Assembly: GCA_021819725.1 (NCBI GenBank)
Contig: JAKAQR010000013.1
Coordinates: 14,990 to 62,290 of the forward strand
From: Actinomycetes bacterium
Lineage (GTDB): Bacteria; Actinomycetota; Acidimicrobiia; Acidimicrobiales; Acidimicrobiaceae
Reading direction: 5' to 3'
Length of the DNA stretch: 47,301 nt
In this document: piece after piece, positions 35,718-44,476 of the stretch
Layout of the letters: the number at the start of each line of letters is the position of its first letter
Position numbering within the stretch: position 1 is the first letter of the stretch
Notes under the pieces: model-generated
The model's input: the letters and a program-made list of their open reading frames with translations, nothing else
Database searches by the model: none
Told to the model about the DNA's origin: nothing
Position numbers and translations under genes: made by a program

Positions 35718-36316
35718 CAGAGCAGACGACCGACGACACAGCTCCGGTAGTTGGGGAGGGTGACGACTCGGCCCATCCACAACGTCACACACTGCGCAAC
35801 TGGCTAATCGTCATCGTGGTTGCACTAGTGGTCGCCGTTGGGGTGAGAGCCTATGTCTTTGAGTCCTTCTTCGTCCCGTCGGGTTCGATGATACCAACGA
35901 TTGAAATCGGCGATCATATGATCGTTGACAAGCTGAGTTACCACCTCCACTCCGTGGGCTTTGGCAACATCATCGTCTTTCATAAACCGGCTGATGACCA
36001 CACTAGCGCCAATATCCACTATCTTGTGAAACGGGTGATTGGCCTGCCAGGGCAGACCATCTGGTTCCATGATGGCCAGGTGTACATCAACGGTAAGCCC
36101 ATCGCTGAGCCCTTCCTGCCTAAGGGTGTCAAGACCTACCCGTTGAGTGCGGCATCAGAATCGCCGATCCATATCCCAAAGAACGAGTACTACGTCTTGG
36201 GCGACAATCGAGGTGACTCTGCAGATTCGCGCGTATTTGGTCCGATCTCAAGGTCACTGATCGTGGGTCGGGTGATCCTGATCTACTGGCCGCTCTCACA
36301 GTGGCACTACTTTTAG
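35714..36316 (+). CDS. lepB: Signal peptidase I
   Basis: A 200-residue type I signal peptidase. One N-terminal membrane segment ([20 protein letters not shown], ~30-49) is followed by [10 protein letters not shown] with the nucleophile Ser58, [11 protein letters not shown] with the general base Lys106, and [11 protein letters not shown] (163-173). It cleaves signal peptides on the outer face of the membrane. ATG 35714 overlaps the pafA stop by four bases, so it is part of the proteasome operon. The ~20-residue acidic N-terminal cytoplasmic stretch is variable in the family. Confidence 0.95.
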   Translation: MTEQTTDDTAPVVGEGDDSAHPQRHTLRNWLIVIVVALVVAVGVRAYVFESFFVPSGSMIPTIEIGDHMIVDKLSYHLHSVGFGNIIVFHKPADDHTSANIHYLVKRVIGLPGQTIWFHDGQVYINGKPIAEPFLPKGVKTYPLSAASESPIHIPKNEYYVLGDNRGDSADSRVFGPISRSLIVGRVILIYWPLSQWHYF

Positions 36317-36600
36317 GCGGATACACACAGACAGAGGGCCCGGATGGTCTTGGTGCGCAGTTGCGCGGGTGTAGCCGTCATGCACTCGTTGGCAACCGTG
36401 CGACAGAGACTTCCTTGCTGCCCCAGCTCCCGCGATGGGCCCTGGTGCCAGAGATCGTCTGTGGCTGTCGGACTCCCTCAACAGGGCGATCGTAGCCGGT
36501 TCAAGAAACCCAGGAATTATCCCAGATTAGGTTTAGTGTCGAGGCAGAACGTACCGATACTTGGGACACTGGATGAATTTGAGGGGCGAAGGGAGTCGCA

Positions 36601-36942
36601 ATGCCAATCATTAGAGCTTCATGTCCGACGTGTGGGGACGTCGATATCGCGCCGAACGCCATGACGGTGATGCTCTGTTCATCCAATGGAGAGGCGAGTT
36701 ATGTCTTCCGTTGCCCAAGTTGCATGATGGTCGTCTCCAAGGCTGTCGACAAACGTATCGTTGAGATTCTGGTCTCTTCTGGGGTCAAGATTCACTTCTG
36801 GCGACTGCCCGAGGAGTCAGGGGAGGAGGTGGTGGGACCTCCTGTCGACTTCGACGACCTTCTCGCCTTTCATCAGCAGCTCGCAGATCCCACCTGGCTT
36901 GAACGACTGATCCGCTATAGCCAAGGCAAATACGAGCAGTAG
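36601..36942 (+). CDS. Small zinc-ribbon protein (unrecognised)
   Basis: A 113-residue protein. The N-terminal half is a zinc ribbon: SCPTCGDVDI at 7-16 and FRCPSCMMVV near 37-46. The segment KRIVEILVSSGVKIHFWRLP with an acidic tail recalls short conserved actinobacterial proteins of unknown function. The ribbon suggests nucleic-acid or protein binding, but nothing more can be said. ATG 36601 has AAGGGAG just upstream. The 284 bases before it hold no gene, so it may have its own promoter. Confidence 0.75.
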   Translation: MPIIRASCPTCGDVDIAPNAMTVMLCSSNGEASYVFRCPSCMMVVSKAVDKRIVEILVSSGVKIHFWRLPEESGEEVVGPPVDFDDLLAFHQQLADPTWLERLIRYSQGKYEQ

Positions 36943-37319
36943 CGTCTCCGCTCGGGCCCCATGGGCTCGCTTGTGCCGATATCGTTCTCGCTACTCGCCC
37001 CGATGACCCGGATGCTATGCACCGACGGGTGAGTCGTCGGTAGCGCGGGTGCTTGCAGGCTCATGCCGTAGTGTTTGCGAAGCCATAGCGCTAGTCTGAG
37101 AGGGTGGGTAAATAGGCTCTTTGCTGGCGGCGGGTGGACCGACACCGATGATGTCCGCAGGAATCGGCGGCGCCGATCATGGTCGGCTCTGCACGTGAAG
37201 TGCTACCCATTGTGGCGAGTGCTGCCCTTGTGATGTTGGCCATGTGTCAGGTGGCCATGTGTCAGGTGGGTAGAGCGATGCGGATGTGATGTCGATCGGG
37301 ATTGGAGTGGGGATTGGTT
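36943..37319. other. Gap before trpS with a 15-bp tandem duplication
   Basis: About 375 bases without a plausible gene. GGCCATGTGTCAGGT is present twice in direct tandem at 37238-37252 and 37253-37267, shortly before the trpS start, perhaps in its leader. No T-box-like pattern or clear promoter could be recognised. Confidence 0.4.
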
Positions 37320-38336
37320 GTGGCCGAGCGTGAACGGGTGCTCTCAGGAGTACAGCCAACAGGGCAGGCGACCCTTGGTAATTTTCTTGGTGCCTTTCGT
37401 CAGTGGCGCATCCAACAGGAGGAGTATGAAAGCACCTTCTTGATCGTTGATCAGCATGCGCTCACCGTCGAACACGACCCGGCAGCACTGCGGGAGGGTA
37501 CCCTCCAGATGGCGGCCCTTCTCTTTGCCGTGGGCATTGATCCGACACGGTCAACGGTGGTTGTCCAGAGTCATGTCGCTGGGCATGCGCAGTTGGCCTG
37601 GCTCATGGAGTGCACTGCAACCTATGGGGAGCTCTCAAGGATGATCCAATTCAAGGATAAGTCCAGGGGTTCGGCGATGGTACGCGCTGGTTTGTTCACC
37701 TACCCAGCCCTGATGGCGGCAGACATCTTGCTCTACCAAACAGATCTCGTGCCGGTTGGCGAGGATCAGAGCCAACACATCGAGCTCACTCGTACGGTTG
37801 CGACGCGGTTTAACCATGCCTATGGAGATATTTTCACGATTCCCCGGGCGGTGATCCCGCCTTTGGCGGCACGGGTGATGGATCTTAGCCATCCTGAGGC
37901 GAAGATGAGTAAGTCCTCGGCGGACGGACAGGGGAATATTTACCTGCTCGATAGCGACGATCAGATTCGCAGGAAGATTGCGAAAGCCAAAACCGACCTC
38001 TTCAACGAAGTACTCTATGTGGAAGATGATCCGGCGCGGGCAGGCGTGCGAAACTTACTGGAGATCCTGGCGGTTTTGACCGATCGCGAGCCAAAAGACG
38101 TGGCGTCCAACTTTGTACGCTATGGCGATCTCAAGGAGGCTACCGCGACGGCGGTCATCGAGCAGTTGAGCCCGATTCGCGAACGCTATCAGGACTACAT
38201 GGGTGACCGCTCTCAACTTGTGTCCTGGTTAGCGATTGGTCGCGAGCGAGCAAGTGAGGTAGCTTCGCAGACGTTATCACGCGCCTACGACGCGATTGGG
38301 TTTCTACCCAGCAAGGAGGTTACGTATGGAGATTGA
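37320..38336 (+). CDS. trpS: Tryptophanyl-tRNA synthetase
   Basis: A 338-residue class Ic synthetase. The HIGH-type motif is GVQPTGQATLGNFLGA (with Thr-Leu-Gly-Asn), the KMSKS motif is PEAKMSKSSADGQGN, and LLYQTDLVPVGEDQSQHIEL is a strong family segment. It charges tRNA-Trp. GTG 37320 is chosen because GGGGA lies six bases upstream and the protein then begins VAERERVLSG; ATG 37302 would add six residues. Its end overlaps the following TatA/B-like gene by 11 bases. Confidence 0.94.
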   Translation: MAERERVLSGVQPTGQATLGNFLGAFRQWRIQQEEYESTFLIVDQHALTVEHDPAALREGTLQMAALLFAVGIDPTRSTVVVQSHVAGHAQLAWLMECTATYGELSRMIQFKDKSRGSAMVRAGLFTYPALMAADILLYQTDLVPVGEDQSQHIELTRTVATRFNHAYGDIFTIPRAVIPPLAARVMDLSHPEAKMSKSSADGQGNIYLLDSDDQIRRKIAKAKTDLFNEVLYVEDDPARAGVRNLLEILAVLTDREPKDVASNFVRYGDLKEATATAVIEQLSPIRERYQDYMGDRSQLVSWLAIGRERASEVASQTLSRAYDAIGFLPSKEVTYGD

Positions 38337-38757
38337 TCCGATCAAGCTGGCCTTTGTGGCTATCGCTGCACTCGTGCTTCTTGGGCCGGAACGACTTCCC
38401 CAGCTCGCCAAGAAGGGGGGAGAGTTGCTTGCTACGCTGCGCAGCCATCGAGAGTCGCTCACCAATCAGATCAATTCGGTAAGCAATCTTCCCAATTCGG
38501 CGGTGAGTGGTTTTCTAGGTGAGACGCTCAAGACCGCCGGCACGGTGACATCGATGTTCCAACCAGCTGGTATCGTCGGCTCGGTCCTGCAGCCAGCAAG
38601 AATGGTCAACTCGGTCCTGCAGCCCGCAACAAGGGCTCCAGAGGTGCAAACGAGGGCCTCGCGAACACTCGATGATTCGTCTGCAGCCACGCCATCGACG
38701 ACGCGCTCTCTGGCACCGAGTCCTGGGTACACCCTCGGATCCCCGGATCTGAATTAG
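38326..38757 (+). CDS. TatA/TatB-family translocase subunit (TatB-like)
   Basis: A 143-residue protein with one N-terminal membrane helix (LAFVAIAALVLL) followed by GPERLPQLAKKGGELLATLR. The GPERLP motif and length are TatB-like, whereas actinobacterial clusters usually carry tatA beside tatC, so I do not assign A or B. The C-terminal half is Ser/Thr/Ala-rich with a near-repeat (AGIVGSVLQPARMVNSVLQP). It works with TatC to export folded proteins with twin-arginine signals. ATG 38326 has the very strong site AAGGAGG and lies inside the last codons of trpS. Confidence 0.85.
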   Translation: MEIDPIKLAFVAIAALVLLGPERLPQLAKKGGELLATLRSHRESLTNQINSVSNLPNSAVSGFLGETLKTAGTVTSMFQPAGIVGSVLQPARMVNSVLQPATRAPEVQTRASRTLDDSSAATPSTTRSLAPSPGYTLGSPDLN

Positions 38758-38759
38758 TC

Positions 38760-39536
38760 ATGGGACTGAGTTTGCACCGACGGCCGGTGACATCGCCGAA
38801 TGAGATGTCGATGATCGAGCATCTGCGTGAACTGCGCAAACGGCTCATCATCTCCATTATCGCAGTTTCGATCGGAGCCGTGGTCGGTTACATCGTCTAT
38901 CCCTCGATCTTGACCTTTTTGATGCATCCGCTCTGCGTTACCAATGGTGCGGATAACTGTGGTCTCTATGTCACTGGTCCCTTTGATGGATTTGCGATCC
39001 GTCTGAAGGTCGCTGCGATCTCGGGTCTGTTCTTCGCTTCACCGATCGTCTTGTGGCAGTTCTGGCGCTTCATCGCACCGGGGTTGCGCTCCAAGGAACG
39101 TCGGTATGGTCTTGCCTTTGTGCTGAGTTCGCTCGTCCTCTTCGGCTTGGGCGCGATGGTGGCCTATCTCGTCTTCCCGCATGCCCTCCACTTTTTCGAA
39201 TCAGCTGCTGGCGCCCATGTGCATGCAATCTATACGCCGCAGAACTACCTCAACTTTCTCATGCTCTTGATGATCGCCTTTGGGATCTCCTTTCTGTTTC
39301 CGCTGGTACTTGTTGTCTTGGAGTTATTGGGTGCGGTCTCACCTACGGCGCTCCGTAAGCGTCGGCGCTATGCCTGGCTAGGCATCATCGTTGTTGTGGC
39401 GGTCTTTATCCCGAGCAATGACCCATACTCGCTGACAGCGATGACGGTCCCCCTGCTCGTCTTCTATGAGTTGGCTATCCTGGTGGGACGCATACTGCTT
39501 CGTCCTGGGAGCAAGACGGTTCGTCAGGAGGCGTAG
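38760..39536 (+). CDS. tatC: Sec-independent translocase TatC
   Basis: A 258-residue polytopic protein with six hydrophobic segments. Typical stretches are MIEHLRELRKRLIISIIAV, FDGFAIRLKVAAISGLFFAS followed by PIVLWQFWRFIAPGL, and a C-terminal FYELAILVGRILL. The conserved glutamate in the N-terminal EHLRELRKRL binds the RR motif. It is the signal-recognition core of the Tat pathway. ATG 38760 follows the TatA/B gene by two bases without a clear ribosome-binding site, so translation is probably coupled; ATG 38805 is an alternative. Confidence 0.95.
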   Translation: MGLSLHRRPVTSPNEMSMIEHLRELRKRLIISIIAVSIGAVVGYIVYPSILTFLMHPLCVTNGADNCGLYVTGPFDGFAIRLKVAAISGLFFASPIVLWQFWRFIAPGLRSKERRYGLAFVLSSLVLFGLGAMVAYLVFPHALHFFESAAGAHVHAIYTPQNYLNFLMLLMIAFGISFLFPLVLVVLELLGAVSPTALRKRRRYAWLGIIVVVAVFIPSNDPYSLTAMTVPLLVFYELAILVGRILLRPGSKTVRQEA

Positions 39537-39625
39537 TCCGGCGGTGGTAGGCTCAAGAGGGTAGATACTCGTCGCTGATGGTGGAAAGAGTTCCTGCCAG
39601 CTCGTAGTGTCGCATAGGGAGCTTC

Positions 39626-42145
39626 GTGACATTTGTCTCTCATTTTGAGGATCGGGTTGATATCGAGCTTGATCCGTTCCAGGAGGAGGCTATTGTAGCG
39701 ATCCTTCGGGATGAATCGGTGCTTGTCGCCGCACCTACGGGGTCAGGCAAGACGCTGGTAGGGGTGTTTGGCGCGTGTCGCGCTCTTGACCTTGGACTTC
39801 GCACCTTCTACACGACTCCGCTGAAGGCGCTCTCAAACCAGAAATATGCTGAATTTGTGCGTGCCTTCGGAGCCGAGAATGTGGGTCTCCTCACCGGTGA
39901 TAACTCGATTAACCCTGGTGCGCGCGTGGTGGTCATGACGACCGAGGTATTGCGTAACATGATCTACGCCAGCCTTGAGTCGCTCGACGATCTCGGACTC
40001 GTGGTGCTTGATGAGGTGCACTATCTCCAGAATCCTTACCGAGGTGCTGTTTGGGAGGAGGTGATTATTCACCTGCCGCGAAATGTGAATCTGGTATGCC
40101 TCTCGGCGACGGTCTCTAACGTCCATGATTTTGCTGCTTGGATGCGAGAGGTTCGGGGCCAGATGACGGTCGTCGAAGCACGTGGTCGGCCCGTACCCCT
40201 TGAGCATCGATACCTCTATGCGGATCGTCGTTCTCGTCAAGTCACGGCACTTCCGGTGCTCCAGGGGGGACGACCAAACCCGAAGGGTTCCGAACTTGAC
40301 CCTCCATGGCTTTCGAGCACTCGACGCTCGTTTGGTCCCAAGGCTCGGGGCGTGGCCCGTCCTGAACTCATTGAATTCCTCGCAGCGAACCGAGAATTGC
40401 CGGCGATCATCTTCATCTTCTCGCGAGCTGGCTGTCAGGCTGCCGCCGATGAGACGGTCGCGAGTGGCCTTCGCTTGACGACCCAGATCGAGCGGGAGAT
40501 GATTCGTGAAGTGGTCGATCGACGTTTGGCGAAACTTGATCCGCGCGATCTCAAGGTATTGGGATATGTGGAGTTCATGGCGGGTTTGGAGGCCGGCTTT
40601 GCACCTCACCATGCGGGATTGGTCCCTCCGTTTCGAGAGATCGTGGAGGAGTGTTTTGAACGACTATTGATCAAGGTGGTTTTTGCGACCGAGACCCTGT
40701 CGCTGGGGATCAATATGCCTGCGCGCTCTGTCGTGATAGAGAAGATGGTCAAGTTCAATGGCGAGACCCATAAGATACTCTCGCCAGGAGAGTACACGCA
40801 GTTCTCAGGACGGGCAGGACGGCGTGGGATTGATCACCGAGGTAGCAGCTATGTCGCTTGGGGTGGCGGAGTCACCTTTGCGGATGTCGCTCGGGTGGTC
40901 GAGGGGGAGTTCTATCCCATCACATCGTCGTTTCGACCTACCTACAATATGGCTGCGAATCTTGTCAAACGCTACACACCCGAGGCGGCGAGGGAGCTCC
41001 TCAATCTCTCCTTCGCTCAATTCTCACAGGATGCTGAGGTGGTGAGGCTAGAGGCTGAGCTTCGTGGATTGCGCCGTCGACATGGCCCCTTCCGGCCGAT
41101 TGGAGAGGTTGATGAGGTACGGGTAGTGCCTGGGTCGGTGATCTCGGTCCCTTCGGCTGAAGGGACTCGGCATCGCGCCTCGCTGGTGGTCCTTTCGGTG
41201 TCGAATCGCGCTCATGGTCGTATGAAGATTCAGACGGTGTCGCCTTCTGGTCGCGGCTACACCCTCGGCGCAACGCATCTGCGGGAAGCACGTCTGCAAA
41301 AGCGGATCGCGCTGCCGCCTGTGGATCGTGGGCGCAAGGAGCTCATGCGGCGAGAGGCTGCCAAGGAACTCAAGCGGAGTCTGAAGGCACGTCACCATCA
41401 GGAACCATCGAGGGAGTTTCTTGAGACCGGTGTTGGTCGAGAGCATGAGCTACGAGAAGAGGGTCGGGCAGCGCGACTCGAGGAGCGCATCAACCAACGA
41501 CGGGCTGCTTTATCCGGCTATTTTGACCGTGTGCTCTCTGTCATGGAGGCGTTTGGTTTTTCGCGAGGCTGGTCGCTCACTCCCACTGGCACCATTTTGT
41601 CAAGCCTCTACTCTGAGTCTGACATCCTGTTGGCGCTGGCACTAGATACATTGGAGCTCGAAGCGCTCAACGAACCAGGTTTTGCCTCGGTGCTTTCGTG
41701 GATGACCTTCGAACCACGACCGAGTTTCACGGGAACCGGTCTGCGTTCTAGTCACCCCGAGCTCATCGAGCGCTTTCGAGAAGTTCGCCGTCTGTCGAGT
41801 GAGCTGCAGCGTCTCGAGGGGGTACGTGAACTGCCACTGACTCGCGTTCCAGATGTTGGCTTTAGCGAATTGATCTACGATTGGGCCGATGGGAAACCGT
41901 TGGAGCGAATTTTGCGGTTATCACCGATCCCTCCTGGAGACTTCGTGCGTAACACCAAGCAGATCGCAGATCTTGCCCGTCAGATTGCGGCGGTCTATGT
42001 TGACCAGCCTCTCGGCCAGTTGGCTAGGCGTACCGAAGCCGCCGTCGTGCGCGGAATCGTGGCTATCTCCTCGGAGGTGGCAGTGCTCGCCAATGAGGAT
42101 GCTCAGTTCACCGATGAGAGTGGTTTTGACGTAGTCGGACTGTAG
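39626..42145 (+). CDS. helY: HelY-type DEAD/DEAH-box (Ski2/Mtr4-like) helicase
   Basis: An 839-residue superfamily 2 helicase. Motifs in order: Walker A APTGSGKTLVG, Ia TTPLKALSNQKY, DEVH box VVLDEVHYLQNPYRG, motif III LSATVSN, and motif VI QFSGRAGRRGIDHRG. The C-terminal ~330 residues include a basic stretch (MRREAAKELKRSLKARHHQE) and a DSHCT-like helical domain. Relatives such as yeast Ski2 and Mtr4 unwind RNA for degradation; the bacterial HelY function is not settled. GTG 39626 has AGGGAG four bases upstream. The tatA-tatC-helY order is also seen beside pafA in mycobacteria. Confidence 0.92.
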   Translation: MTFVSHFEDRVDIELDPFQEEAIVAILRDESVLVAAPTGSGKTLVGVFGACRALDLGLRTFYTTPLKALSNQKYAEFVRAFGAENVGLLTGDNSINPGARVVVMTTEVLRNMIYASLESLDDLGLVVLDEVHYLQNPYRGAVWEEVIIHLPRNVNLVCLSATVSNVHDFAAWMREVRGQMTVVEARGRPVPLEHRYLYADRRSRQVTALPVLQGGRPNPKGSELDPPWLSSTRRSFGPKARGVARPELIEFLAANRELPAIIFIFSRAGCQAAADETVASGLRLTTQIEREMIREVVDRRLAKLDPRDLKVLGYVEFMAGLEAGFAPHHAGLVPPFREIVEECFERLLIKVVFATETLSLGINMPARSVVIEKMVKFNGETHKILSPGEYTQFSGRAGRRGIDHRGSSYVAWGGGVTFADVARVVEGEFYPITSSFRPTYNMAANLVKRYTPEAARELLNLSFAQFSQDAEVVRLEAELRGLRRRHGPFRPIGEVDEVRVVPGSVISVPSAEGTRHRASLVVLSVSNRAHGRMKIQTVSPSGRGYTLGATHLREARLQKRIALPPVDRGRKELMRREAAKELKRSLKARHHQEPSREFLETGVGREHELREEGRAARLEERINQRRAALSGYFDRVLSVMEAFGFSRGWSLTPTGTILSSLYSESDILLALALDTLELEALNEPGFASVLSWMTFEPRPSFTGTGLRSSHPELIERFREVRRLSSELQRLEGVRELPLTRVPDVGFSELIYDWADGKPLERILRLSPIPPGDFVRNTKQIADLARQIAAVYVDQPLGQLARRTEAAVVRGIVAISSEVAVLANEDAQFTDESGFDVVGL

Positions 42146-42218
42146 CAACGTGAGGCACCGGTAACCTACTTCCTCTTGGGCGGCGCAGTCAAAGCGCTGG
42201 TCTCGATAGGCTAGCGGC

Positions 42219-43817
42219 GTGGCTAATTACCTTCCCGAAGTCTTCGCGCCGGCGGAGCGGGCTACCCTGGAGAGATACTTCACCAACGTCGACGAACCGG
42301 TGTTTTGTCTACAGAATGTTCCCCAGGAGCTCGCTGCTGCCCTTTTCGCACGCTACTCTCGTTCGAGCAAGTCGCTGCGGCGTATCTTTCTTGATGAGTT
42401 TGCGCACGATCTCGATCCCGTCTCCACGCACGTGAGTCTCGGCACAGGATCGCGCACCAGGGCGCTGATGGGTCGAGTTATCGGTGACTACGGTGATGAT
42501 TCGGTTGCTCAGCTGGCCACGACACACGTCGCAGTTGAACAGGTGTCAACGGTGCTGACACGGACGCTAGAACGTCATCGATTGCTGTCATTCCTTGAAC
42601 AATCGACGCGCTATGTCAACCTGTCCTCTCTGCGAGAAGATGGGAGCCTGCGAGCCGTTATCCCTGAGGAGTTTGCGGGAGAGCTTCGGCGCCATTACCA
42701 CCAGATCATCGCTCAAGAGTTCGATCTCTACGCGACGGTCTTCGATGCTATGAAGGCTCGGTTCACCCAAGACGTACCTACTGATGATATGGCGAGGGTA
42801 CGTGCCGCTCGAGCAGCTGCGCTCGATAGCGCACGCGGGTGCCTCCCGATGGCGACGATGACCAACGTCGGAATCGTCGGTAGCGCGCAGGCGCTGGAGT
42901 ATCTCGTCGTTCGTCTCCGATCCATCGGCTCGTATGAGAGTCTGTATACGGCAGATGCGATCGCTCGTGAAGTCACCAAGGTACTCGGGCTACTGGTCGG
43001 TCGGATGGATCGACCCGACCGAGGTGGTCGATGGACCACCTATCTCGCTCAGAGACAGGCGAATATCGAAGCGCTTGTCGATCCATCATGGCCCGAGGAA
43101 CCCGTGCAACGGTCGCCCACACCTTACTGGGCGCCTAGTGTGCGACTGTTAGGCTACGAGCCCCAGAGTGATGCGGAGCTGATTCCTTGGATGTTGTACG
43201 AACAGAGCGGGGTCTCCTTTGCAGAGTGCGAACGCCGGGCACGCGAGCTCTCTGATGCCCAACGTGTCGAGATCTTTCGGGCCTACAGTGGAGATCGAGA
43301 AAATCGTCGTCATAAGCCTTCGCGGGCGTGGGAGATGAGTTCCTATACCTTCGAGATCGAGACTGATTATGGGTCCTACCGTGACCTCGCACGTCACCGT
43401 CTCCTGACCCTGCTCGAACAGGATCCTGTTGCCATCGCTGGTTACCAAGTCGATCCGGCGCTTGCCGATGAGGGGTTACTCGAAGCGATTGATCCGGTTT
43501 TTGATGCCGCTTTCCGCTTTGCTGAGGATCTTCATGATACAGTGGTTGCTCCGACCGCTCGGATGGTGCTCCCCCTGGCTGCTCGCGTTCGCTTTGCTGT
43601 CAAGCTGAATGCACGAGAATTGTTGCATCTGGTAGAGTTGCGATCGCAACCGCAGGGACATCCAGTCTATCGGACCATCGCACAAGAGATGTATCGATCA
43701 TTGGACCGTATCGGTCATCACCACCTCGCTGCTGCGATGCGTTTTGTCGATACCGAGAGCTATTTGCTTGGTCGGCGGGTACAGGAGGAGCGCCTGATTG
43801 AAAAACTTGGAAATTAG
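42219..43817 (+). CDS. Double-domain ThyX-like flavin-dependent thymidylate synthase homologue
   Basis: A 532-residue protein made of two ThyX-like halves. The first (~75-245) has YGDDSVAQLATTHVAVEQVS and RHRLLSFLEQSTRYV, matching the ThyX signature RHRx7S (Arg119 to Ser129). The second (~365-490) has SYRDLARHRLLTLLEQDP, in which Asp402 replaces that Ser, but it keeps LNARELLHLVELR (~463-475), the ThyX C-terminal ligand-binding stretch. The first half reads GSAQALEYLVVRL at that place. Normal ThyX is ~220-300 residues and forms tetramers with shared sites. It may make dTMP from dUMP with FAD, but activity is unproven. GTG 42219 is the start; its ribosome-binding site is weak. Confidence 0.88.
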   Translation: MANYLPEVFAPAERATLERYFTNVDEPVFCLQNVPQELAAALFARYSRSSKSLRRIFLDEFAHDLDPVSTHVSLGTGSRTRALMGRVIGDYGDDSVAQLATTHVAVEQVSTVLTRTLERHRLLSFLEQSTRYVNLSSLREDGSLRAVIPEEFAGELRRHYHQIIAQEFDLYATVFDAMKARFTQDVPTDDMARVRAARAAALDSARGCLPMATMTNVGIVGSAQALEYLVVRLRSIGSYESLYTADAIAREVTKVLGLLVGRMDRPDRGGRWTTYLAQRQANIEALVDPSWPEEPVQRSPTPYWAPSVRLLGYEPQSDAELIPWMLYEQSGVSFAECERRARELSDAQRVEIFRAYSGDRENRRHKPSRAWEMSSYTFEIETDYGSYRDLARHRLLTLLEQDPVAIAGYQVDPALADEGLLEAIDPVFDAAFRFAEDLHDTVVAPTARMVLPLAARVRFAVKLNARELLHLVELRSQPQGHPVYRTIAQEMYRSLDRIGHHHLAAAMRFVDTESYLLGRRVQEERLIEKLGN

Positions 43818-43901
43818 GCGAGTTTTGCGGAACTAAATGGGTGTGAAAGTGGTTAGCATTGCCGAATTGAAACACGTGCTTGCAAACTGAAAGAGGTAGT
43901 G

Positions 43902-44426
43902 ATGGCCGATCGTAAGAAGAAGATAGATCCAAAGGCGGCGACAGCACCGGTAGAGGACGAGATCGATGTTGATGAACTCGACGTTGATGAAGAGGACGAG
44001 CTCGATCTCGATGACGAACTGATCGTTGATGAAGAGATCGACGAAGAGCTCGATCTCGATGACGATCTCGATGCAGACGAAGAAGTCGACGATGAGATTG
44101 TGCTTGACGAGATGGATGGTGTCGAAATCGAAGAGTTGACACCAGACGCTGATGACGAAGCCGAGGAGTCAGAGGACGCTGAGGAGTCTGATGATGAGGA
44201 GGAGGTTGACGACGATGAGGTTGAGTCAGCCCTCGATGATATTCTTCGTGAGCGCTTCGTAGTTACCGAGGTCGACGACGAAGAGGAGGTCGATGAGTCT
44301 GGAGACACGGTTGTCCGGGTCAAGCCTCGTCAGCCAGATGAGTTTGTCTGTCAGTCATGTTTCCTTGTTAAGAGCATGATACAACTGGCTGACCAGGAGA
44401 AGATGTTCTGCCGTGACTGTGTCTAG
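43902..44426 (+). CDS. Very acidic DUF4193-like protein with C-terminal zinc ribbon
   Basis: A 174-residue protein. Residues ~15-130 are almost entirely Asp and Glu with spaced Leu/Val/Ile (pattern such as DELDVDEEDELDLDDE). The C-terminus reads VRVKPRQPDEFVCQSCFLVK and FCRDC, a CxxC...CxxC zinc-binding site that matches the actinobacterial DUF4193 family, though the acidic part is longer than usual. The basic N-terminus is MADRKKK. DUF4193 proteins have no settled function; RNA polymerase or nucleic-acid contact is a guess. ATG 43902 has AAAGAGGT upstream. Confidence 0.82.
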   Translation: MADRKKKIDPKAATAPVEDEIDVDELDVDEEDELDLDDELIVDEEIDEELDLDDDLDADEEVDDEIVLDEMDGVEIEELTPDADDEAEESEDAEESDDEEEVDDDEVESALDDILRERFVVTEVDDEEEVDESGDTVVRVKPRQPDEFVCQSCFLVKSMIQLADQEKMFCRDCV

Positions 44427-44476
44427 TAGGCTATAACTAGTCGGGCCGTTCTCGGCTCCGTCAGAAAGGAGTAACC

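Noticed and set aside
43853..44323. Minus-strand Ser-rich ORF of 156 codons
   Set aside because: It is the antisense reading of the Asp/Glu codon runs in the DUF4193-like gene; the zinc ribbon and ribosome-binding site support the plus strand.
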